DNA from: Eubacteriales bacterium
GTDB taxonomy: Bacteria > Bacillota > Clostridia > Oscillospirales > CAG-382
Direction of reading: 5' to 3'
NCBI GenBank assembly: GCA_028701715.1
Contig: JAQVQF010000031.1
Span: 1 to 14,715, forward strand
DNA length: 14,715 nucleotides
Below are positions 8,759 to 14,715 of this stretch, in pieces. Every line of letters begins with the position of its first letter. Positions within the stretch are counted from its first letter, which is position 1. The position numbers and the translations under genes are program-made. Below the pieces are notes generated by a model. That model was not told the origin of the DNA. It saw only the letters and a list, made by a program, of their open reading frames with translations, and made no database searches.

Positions 8759-8846
8759 AAAATTATTCCGGGTATTCATTAATAACGACTTATCTTATAT
8801 GAATAGTTTTTCCCTTCTACACTCCCTTTCCTGTTGTTCCTCTTTT

Positions 8847-8882
8847 TGACAAAAGCCGCGTAAAGCGGCTTTTGTCATTTTT
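8847..8882 (+). terminator. Strong intrinsic terminator after the macroglobulin gene
   Basis: A perfect 13-bp stem, TGACAAAAGCCGC (8847-8859) with GCGGCTTTTGTCA (8865-8877), closes a 5-nt GTAAA loop and is followed by TTTTT (8878-8882). It ends plus-strand transcription 89 nt after the macroglobulin stop codon. On the minus strand the hairpin is followed by A rather than U residues, so it is not a canonical terminator for the convergent transporter gene. Confidence 0.9.
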
Positions 8883-8915
8883 GTCTGTTATCTGTTGTCT
8901 GTTATATGTTATCTG
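8882..8915 (+). repeat. Short imperfect tandem repeat, 14-bp unit
   Basis: TGTCTGTTATCTGT (8882-8895) is followed directly by TGTCTGTTATATGT (8896-8909, one mismatch) and a partial copy (8910-8915). It lies in the 199-nt gap between the convergent macroglobulin and transporter genes. No function is evident. Confidence 0.6.
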
Positions 8916-8957
8916 CCTTATTCTTTATTACATGATATTTCAATGCTGTTATATTTT

Positions 8958-11932
8958 TTACTTTTGCTGTTCTCTGTAAAACTTTTTATTAAATGAGAAT
9001 TTTTCTATAACCCTGTCAAGAAGACAAAGCGTTTGCGGAAGTATGAATATTACGGTGAGGACCGACACCATCGCGCCCTTGCTGATGAGCTTTCCTATAG
9101 ACGAAATCATCGGCACCGTGGCGATAAACCAGACAAGACCCGCGGCAATTATCAGTATCAGCCCGGAGGACAGTATGGTCGGCATCGACACGTTGAGCGC
9201 TTTTCTTATAGAATCCTTGATATTCATCGTTGCGCGGTAACAGACATATCTGTCCGTAAGCAGTATGGCATAATCTATTGTGGCGCCCATCTGGATACAT
9301 ATCGCTATAAGATAGCACACGAAATATACGGGAGTGTTCGTAACCGTATCTATGGTGAGATTAACGAATATCGCGCCCTCTATCGCCGCCACAAGCGCCG
9401 CCGGAATCGATATTGAACCAAACGAAATCAACACTATTATAAATATGGCAAGTATCGATATTATATTAACCGCGGTAACGTCGCTCGAAAACGTGTCGCG
9501 TACATCATATATATTAACGCTTGAACCGAGGATATAATATTCGTCATAATAGCCCCCGAGATTAGAACGCAGCGTTTCAACGACATAATCCGCTCCGTCG
9601 CTGACAACGGGCGAGGCTATGTTGAAGATAAGCCGCGAATATTCTGTGCCTTCAAGCTTTCCGACCGCGTAAACCGCTTCGCTTTGGATTTTATCGAGCG
9701 TTTCTTCCTTTTCCGCTCCAATTACCTCTGCGATTCGGTTTTCATAAGCGAAATTAATAAGTGTTTCAACGGGGATATAATCCACGCAGCCGTAAACGGC
9801 GAAAAGATCATCCGTATATGCGGCATCAATACCGAAAAGCGTTTTTATATCGTCCTTAGAGAGTGTTATCTTGTTCAGTGTTGTTTTAAAATCTCCCGTA
9901 TCCTCCGGGTATGCCGCGCAGAAAACGGCGAAAGCTTGATTGTCCGGGATACCGAACAGCAACGCCGCCTCCTCCACCGTGACACCTTCGAACAGCTTTG
10001 CGGCTTCAGCGTAATATTTATCGTAGGTTGCCTGATAAGACGAATAAAGAGCACCGTGTTTTTTAATAATCAGCTTGTTTTCACACACATAAGCAAGGAT
10101 TTTATAACCGTTTAGTTTATCCGTCTCGGGATTCAACGAATAATCGGCAAACAGGCTCCTGACCTCGTTTTCGTCAAAGACAAACGACATAGTCGAATCC
10201 GAAAGTATATCTGTCGCCGAATATTCGTCCGTAACCTGTGCCGCCAGAGAATTGTATTCCTCCAAGGCTTGGTCGCCCGTGAGCAGGTACGCTTCCTTTA
10301 TTGCTTCGTATACAAATAATGTTTTATTACCGAAAAGATTGCCTTCGGCGTTGTATATTGCGGCATATGCTTCCGCTTCCGATATGCCGAAAAGCTCGGA
10401 AATCCGTTCGGCGTCGAAATCGCCGTCCGCTTCCTTGATCGCGGTGTGAAGATAATCTATCTTGTCCTGGGTATTGCCCGCAAGAACGGTTATGTAATCG
10501 CTTTTTACCATGTAATCGAGAAGATCACAGACAACAATCCGACCGTCGACGGAATCGAGAGCTTTATATACGGGTTTTAACATGCTTTCGGGTATGCTGA
10601 AACGTTCGGCGGCTTCCTTAATATTATAACTGTTGTATAATTCCGTAACGGCAAGCCCGGTGCCGTAGGATATAATATTTTTACCCTCATGCTTAAGATT
10701 TTTTATATATTCAATAACCTTTTTTTCCTTTATGGTATCTCCCTTGGGAACAAGCACAATGAGCGGATTTTGAGGGCCGAAAGCATCATATATCTCCGTG
10801 CGCTCCATAAATACCTCGCTGTCCTTGTCAATTTCTATATCATAAATAAAGGGCATCCGGGTCTGAACAATACCGCATATTATAAAAATGATAAGCGCGG
10901 CGGCGGGAATAACCTTTCTTGTTTTATAAGAAAACGCCGCGATTTTGTTTATCCTCGGTATTATGGCCTTATGGCGGGTCTTTTCAAGCAGACGGTCAAA
11001 CATCAATATAATACACGGGAGGAAGAAAAACGACATAAGCAGAGAACAGATAATTCCCTTGGTAAGCACCGCGCCTATGTCAAGCCCTATCCTGAATTTC
11101 ATACACATTATCGCCGCAAGCCCGGCTATGGTGGTAAGACTTGCCGCCGAAACCGAGGTGAAGCAGCCCGCCAGGGCTTTTTCCATCGCCGCATACTTGT
11201 TTTCGGTTTTGCCGCGCTCCTCGTCATATCTGTGGAGTATGATAATAGAATAATCCATCGCAAGCGCAAGCTGAAGCACCGCGCAAATAGAGCTGGAAAT
11301 AAAGGAAATTTCATCGAACAAGGCGTTGCTTCCCAAATTTATGACCAACGCCGCGCTCACGCCGATAACAAATACCAGCGGGTCAGCCCACGAACGCGAG
11401 GTAAGCATCAGTATTAAAAATACCACGACCGCCGCCATGGCGAATATCACCGCGCAGTCGCGCTTTACGCTGTCACGGATAAAGCCCGATTCGGCGGCAT
11501 ACCCGGAGAAGGCTGTATTCATACCCGGGAAAAGCGCTTCCACATTCTTAAGCGTTTGAGATGCCTCTGTGGTAAAATCGCTGTTTTTTAGGTAGATTTT
11601 AAAAAGCGCGCAGCCTTCGCGGAAGGAGGTTTCGTCGCCCGCGTCGAACAGCACGGAATCGACTCCGTCTATGCTCTTGATTTTATCGCTCATGAGGTTG
11701 GCCTCATCGGCGGTCACGCCGCTGACTATCATCTGCGCGTAACCGATATTGCCGAATTGATCCTCCATAACGTTAAAAGCCGCCGAGGTGGCGCTGTCGG
11801 CGGGCAGATATTTAACTATATCATAATTTACATTAACAAAGCGCATTGCCCATGCCGAAAACAACGAAGCCGCTATAAACAGCGCAAACAAAAAAACCTA
11901 TATTTTACCGTAAAGGACGCGAGCTTTTTCAT
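8958..11932 (-). CDS. MMPL/RND family membrane transporter, with 5' frameshift
   Basis: About 991 aa if read from the ATG at 11932. The uninterrupted frame runs only from about 11891 (977 codons, starting at a TTG). The ATG frame gives MKKLASFTVKYRFF then leaves phase in a run of seven T (11890-11896) and stops; an eighth T would join it to LFALFIAASLF, a typical first helix followed by NYDIVKYLPADSAT, the family N-terminal signature. Numbering from the TTG: helix 1, extracytoplasmic domain 1 (about 25-145), helices 2-6 with D213-Y214, helix 7 (about 330-347), a large domain 2 (about 350-800), and helices 8-12 with D873-Y874. The two DY pairs match the proton-relay positions of MmpL3-type proteins. 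Likely a proton-driven exporter of lipids or hydrophobic compounds. The 3' end converges on the macroglobulin gene. Confidence 0.85.
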
Positions 11933-11943
11933 ATAAAAATCTA

Positions 11944-11949
11944 CCTTTT
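11944..11949 (-). promoter_or_regulatory. Ribosome binding site supporting the transporter ATG at 11932
   Basis: On the minus strand AAAAGG sits 11 nt before the ATG at 11932. No comparable purine-rich site precedes the TTG at 11891. This supports 11932 as the authentic start and the frameshift reading of the gene. Confidence 0.5.
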
Positions 11950-11959
11950 ATTTTCTGTC

Positions 11960-11965
11960 ATTATA
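11960..11965 (-). promoter_or_regulatory. Candidate -10 box for the transporter gene
   Basis: A perfect TATAAT on the minus strand (plus-strand ATTATA) lies 27 nt before the ATG at 11932 and 45 nt after the methyltransferase stop. The region 17 nt further upstream (AGATAT) is a poor -35. The 78-nt gap holds no GC-rich hairpin, so readthrough from the methyltransferase gene is also possible. Confidence 0.35.
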
Positions 11966-12010
11966 TATGTTAAAATGTCTGAATATCTTATAAGAAATAT
12001 TAAAAGAGCG

Positions 12011-12634
12011 CTATTTAAATATTTCTGTAACCCCGGCACAGGACGAAAGCGCGGTGAAATTCGTTTTTCCTTCCGGAAAATACTTCTTAAATTCATCGTA
12101 GACTATATAGAATTCCCCGGGATCCCAATTTTCACCGGAACGGACGCGGCAGGCTTCAAGCTTTTCGCGGTTTTCAAACGAAACGTCGCCTATATACATG
12201 ACTCCGTTTTCGTTAAGTCGCGAAAGCATTTCGTTGATAAAAATCACCTTATCGCCGTCGTCAAGATGATGGATGGAATATGTCGCGACGGCGAAATCAA
12301 ATTTTACATCCTTGAGCGCCTTCGGCAAACCCGCATGGAAATCCCCTTGGAAAAGCAGGGCTTCCGGCATCTTCTCACGCGCTTTTTTAGCCATTTTCGG
12401 AGAAAAATCCATTCCGTATATCATATGCCCTGTGTCGTAAAGAGCCGAAGCCAGCACTCCGGTACCGAAACCCACGTCGAAAACCGAGGAAAGCGGATAT
12501 CTGTTTATTTTTTCGTAAATAGTGCCGAGGACTTTTTTATAGCCCGCAAAGGGATATTCCGATGCGCTTTCGGTTTCCTTCACCGTTTCGTCATATTTGT
12601 CCGCCCATTCGTCGAATCCGATTTTATCGCGCAT
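12011..12634 (-). CDS. Class I SAM-dependent methyltransferase, YrrT-like
   Basis: 207-aa cytoplasmic methyltransferase with a complete Rossmann core. N-terminal FDEWADKYDETV resembles the opening of YrrT-type AdoMet-dependent methyltransferases. Motif I is VFDVGFGTG (51-59), the ribose-binding acid is D76 in YGMDFS, motif III-like QGDF has D98, and ATYSIHHL (117-124) is the post-II/IV strand. The substrate is unknown; small molecules are more likely than nucleic acid, as no target-recognition region is present. The start at 12634 is chosen because GAGGAGGAG (12638-12646) lies just upstream; the longer frame from 12673 would overlap the preceding lipoprotein gene by 29 nt and has no such site. 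The ribosome binding site overlaps the lipoprotein stop codon, so the two genes are probably translationally coupled. Confidence 0.9.
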   Translation of the reverse strand: MRDKIGFDEWADKYDETVKETESASEYPFAGYKKVLGTIYEKINRYPLSSVFDVGFGTGVLASALYDTGHMIYGMDFSPKMAKKAREKMPEALLFQGDFHAGLPKALKDVKFDFAVATYSIHHLDDGDKVIFINEMLSRLNENGVMYIGDVSFENREKLEACRVRSGENWDPGEFYIVYDEFKKYFPEGKTNFTALSSCAGVTEIFK

Positions 12635-12637
12635 TTT

Positions 12638-12646
12638 CTCCTCCTC
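12638..12646 (-). promoter_or_regulatory. Ribosome binding site overlapping the upstream stop codon
   Basis: On the minus strand GAGGAGGAG begins inside the TGA stop (12645-12647) of the lipoprotein gene and ends 3 nt before the methyltransferase ATG at 12634. It decides that start and indicates coupling of the two genes. Confidence 0.8.
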
Positions 12647-13592
12647 AATTATAACCCTGCAGGACGGATTCATCGGAAATCCTGCCGATAAGGTCGTCCA
12701 AATACGTTTTCATTCCTATGATAATGATACCGCTTTCGGTATAAGCGTAACAAGTTTCGAGTATCTGATATTCATTACAATAATTTTTAAAAAACATATT
12801 ATCATAATATGCTAAAAAATATGCGTTTTCCGGTTCGCAGAGATATACAAGCAAAGCATATCCGTTGCCCGGAGCTACGCAGATATACGAATCCACTTCA
12901 AAAACAATTTTACTGTCCGAAACATCATCGTAAAACGTGCTGTCAAATACAGAATACCCAAGCCCTGCAAGTTTAGGTATAAACTCGTCCCGTCTGCAGG
13001 ACAGCTGTATTTTCTCCAGAGAAACCTCATGTTTGACCTCCACCCATGCGGCAGTTTCAATTCCGGCATATGTCGCTATATCATAGATAAAGCCGTAATA
13101 ACCCATAAAATACTGGTTTCCTATCCTTATCTGGGAATAATATGCATACAATGCCGGATGATATGTTTTAAACCTGAAATTGTAACATTTACTGGCTTCC
13201 TCGGCATCGTTATATATGTATATAAAGCAATGGAACGCTTTCATGGCGTTTTCGTCGGTTTCGGTATTATACTTAAAACCCACATATCGCTTATAGTCCG
13301 GTTCGCTGATATCGTTGATAAGCGCTCCGTCAATCCCGTATTTTTCGCCCAGCTCGTCAAGATAGTCCGTAACATCAACGTCGATATCGTCATATTCCCC
13401 GTACATCTGCCAGTACGATATTGGTTCCTCCTGAGCCGAGGAGGTTTCCGCAGCCGAGGAGGTTTCCGCGGATGATTCGTTGACCGTGGAAGACTCTCCG
13501 GAAGACAGATTTTCGTTTTCCGGAATTTCCCCGCAGGAAAACATATAAAACAACAAAGAAAAACAGACAAGCAATAACAAATATTTTTTCAT
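12645..13592 (-). CDS. Hypothetical lipoprotein with Ser/Ala/Glu linker
   Basis: 315-aa predicted lipoprotein that I do not recognise. MKKYLLLLV begins a hydrophobic signal ending in MFSC, acylated at C20; a low-complexity linker rich in Ser, Glu, Ala and Thr runs to about residue 57, then an acidic, aromatic globular part with many Tyr and Phe and about seven Cys. No enzyme motif is visible. There are no transmembrane segments after the signal, so it should be anchored on the outer face of the cytoplasmic membrane. The start has GGAGG 5 nt upstream. It lies 15 nt after the TmcAL gene and runs into the methyltransferase ribosome binding site. The linker holds an exact 18-bp tandem duplication. 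Confidence 0.85.
   Translation of the reverse strand: MKKYLLLLVCFSLLFYMFSCGEIPENENLSSGESSTVNESSAETSSAAETSSAQEEPISYWQMYGEYDDIDVDVTDYLDELGEKYGIDGALINDISEPDYKRYVGFKYNTETDENAMKAFHCFIYIYNDAEEASKCYNFRFKTYHPALYAYYSQIRIGNQYFMGYYGFIYDIATYAGIETAAWVEVKHEVSLEKIQLSCRRDEFIPKLAGLGYSVFDSTFYDDVSDSKIVFEVDSYICVAPGNGYALLVYLCEPENAYFLAYYDNMFFKNYCNEYQILETCYAYTESGIIIIGMKTYLDDLIGRISDESVLQGYN
13434..13469 (-). repeat. Exact 18-bp tandem duplication inside the lipoprotein linker
   Basis: Two identical adjacent 18-bp copies (13434-13451 and 13452-13469; plus-strand AGCCGAGGAGGTTTCCGC) encode the repeated AETSSA segment of the linker. The unit is in frame, so copy-number change would lengthen or shorten the linker by six residues without breaking the gene. 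Confidence 0.85.
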
Positions 13593-13607
13593 AATTACCT
13601 CCGATGT

Positions 13608-14715
13608 CTATTTTATAAACGGTGTTATTTTCAACGGATTATAAGTACCGCTTTTCCCGGAAGCTATTGAAAGCACACCGTCCGCCGTTAATGAATATTC
13701 GAAATCACGTATTACCGCTTCGCTCTCACGGATATAATCCGCGGGCTTGGTTATCACGGGTATATAAAAATTATTCTTTTCCCGCGCAAGATATTCCCTG
13801 CCCGCTTTGTCCGCGGCAAGAATCAATGCGTAGGAAGGTTTTTTTGTGCGATTCCCGCGGGAGCGATATTCCTTTCCGACTCCCAAAAGCACACCGAGCA
13901 ATGTGCGGCGTATACGCGCACAGGTCAGGTTGGACGACACGCTCTTTTCGCAAAGCTCCTTAACGGAAGACGAAACAAGCGACGCGGCGTATATTTTCCG
14001 GAAACCGCCGGAATCGATTCCGTAATAGTCTCCCTCGCCTTTCGTAAGGCGAACGGCGGTGAGGATTGCGGCGTCAAGCCTTGTGCCGTCCCATATTCCG
14101 GTATACCCGAGTACGCTTTTTGTTGCTTCCGGCAGCATGGCTAGCCCGGCTTCAATATCCTTGTAAAGCACCCTGCGTATTTCGGTAGATGATGAATAAT
14201 CCTTTTCACGCCGGATAAAAACAGGTTTTATATCGCTTCCCTGCAATCTTATCGCATTGAGGTATTCCGAGGCGAGGATGTTATTCGGCTTTTCAATAAG
14301 CTCCGCTTTGTCCCCGAATTCTTCTTTTAATATCTCAAATGCCGCTTTTGGATACGAAAGCTTGGGGTGAAGCTTTATATAATTACTTATCTTTGTTTTA
14401 TCATATAATATATCCGCGGCCTTAATTATATCATCGCCTTCGGCTTCCGTGCCGAAAGCAAGATGACCGCAGTTTAACGCATCGGCTAAAAATACCCCGG
14501 AATAAGCGAATTCCGCCGCCGAAAGGCTGCAGAAAGGAAAGGGCAGCTCTATGACAAGATTTACGCCGTTATAAACGGCCGTTCTCGCGCGATGATATTT
14601 TTCGGCGCAGGAAACCTCGCCGCGTTGTACGGAATTACCCGACATGACGCATACGACCGTATCAAAATCTCTGTGAAGGGTTTCGATAAGGTATTTGTGT
14701 CCGTGATGAAACGGA
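13608..14715 (-). CDS. tmcAL: tRNA(Met) cytidine acetate ligase (5' partial)
   Basis: YlbM/TmcAL family enzyme, which in Bacillus subtilis uses ATP and acetate to form N4-acetylcytidine at wobble position 34 of elongator tRNA(Met). The frame continues upstream of the ATG at 14645 to the window edge and there encodes PFHHGHKYLIETLHRDFD; HHGH (14697-14708) is the nucleotidyltransferase HxGH signature. Then follow VVCVMSGNSVQRGE, where MSG(N/H)xxQRGE is a family hallmark, and ARTAVYNGVNLVIELPFPF. Only about ten N-terminal residues appear to be missing; the full length would be about 378 aa, slightly under the usual 390-400. It acts in the cytoplasm. It is the first visible gene of a tight minus-strand group, ending 15 nt before the lipoprotein gene. 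Confidence 0.93.
   Translation of the reverse strand, partial: PFHHGHKYLIETLHRDFDTVVCVMSGNSVQRGEVSCAEKYHRARTAVYNGVNLVIELPFPFCSLSAAEFAYSGVFLADALNCGHLAFGTEAEGDDIIKAADILYDKTKISNYIKLHPKLSYPKAAFEILKEEFGDKAELIEKPNNILASEYLNAIRLQGSDIKPVFIRREKDYSSSTEIRRVLYKDIEAGLAMLPEATKSVLGYTGIWDGTRLDAAILTAVRLTKGEGDYYGIDSGGFRKIYAASLVSSSVKELCEKSVSSNLTCARIRRTLLGVLLGVGKEYRSRGNRTKKPSYALILAADKAGREYLAREKNNFYIPVITKPADYIRESEAVIRDFEYSLTADGVLSIASGKSGTYNPLKITPFIK

Noticed and set aside
8847..8877. Bidirectional terminator serving both convergent genes
   Set aside because: The stem is symmetrical, but in the minus direction it is followed by A residues, so only plus-strand termination fits the intrinsic model.
10689..11417. 242-codon plus-strand open frame inside the transporter gene
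   Set aside because: It is antisense to conserved MMPL transmembrane segments; the predicted peptide is highly basic and low in recognisable structure.
11889..11891. TTG at 11891 as the true transporter start
   Set aside because: It has no ribosome binding site, cuts into helix 1, and ignores the matching N-terminal peptide encoded just upstream in another frame.
12635..12673. Longer methyltransferase start at 12673
   Set aside because: It would overlap the lipoprotein gene by 29 nt and skip the strong GAGGAGGAG site that directly precedes the ATG at 12634.
11975..12691. 238-codon plus-strand open frame over the methyltransferase
   Set aside because: It is antisense to a clear Rossmann methyltransferase, starts in the intergenic region without a convincing ribosome binding site, and has a composition typical of a shadow frame.

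Overview
The window looks like chromosomal DNA of a monoderm, Clostridia-like Firmicute (perhaps Oscillospirales). The basis is moderate GC with frequent ATA/ATT codons, strong purine-rich Shine-Dalgarno sites (GGAGG, GAGGAGGAG), a YlbM/TmcAL-type gene, a YrrT-like methyltransferase, a CPG2-like M20 peptidase and two lipoproteins with short lipoboxes. Taxonomy is inference. I see no tRNA, rRNA, CRISPR array, insertion sequence or phage gene.

Plus strand, left half: the 3' part of an M20 metallopeptidase gene (cut by the window edge), then a complete ABC half-exporter with fused membrane and ATPase domains, then a class I glutamine amidotransferase-like hydrolase of the PuuD/peptidase C26 family, then, after a short AT-rich gap, a very large lipoprotein of the alpha-2-macroglobulin family (about 1,713 aa). 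A strong intrinsic terminator at 8847-8882 ends this block. The first three genes are close together and could be one operon handling small peptides or amidated amino-acid conjugates, but no substrate can be read from sequence.

Minus strand, right half, in transcription order: tRNA(Met) cytidine acetate ligase (TmcAL/YlbM; 5' end just off the window), a hypothetical lipoprotein with a Ser/Ala/Glu-rich linker, and a class I SAM methyltransferase, spaced by 10-15 nt and almost certainly cotranscribed. Then comes an MMPL/RND-type membrane transporter with its own likely promoter, convergent with the macroglobulin gene.

The most notable points are: (1) the transporter reading frame is broken near its 5' end in a run of seven T, and one more T would restore a normal N-terminus; (2) the macroglobulin retains the family layout, but the thioester CxEQ site reads YSER, so it cannot trap proteases covalently; (3) the amidotransferase and macroglobulin genes share a near-identical double-ATG start region, each encoding M(G/V)IYMK; (4) the transporter's large second extracytoplasmic domain carries a recurring LFGI-type helical motif.
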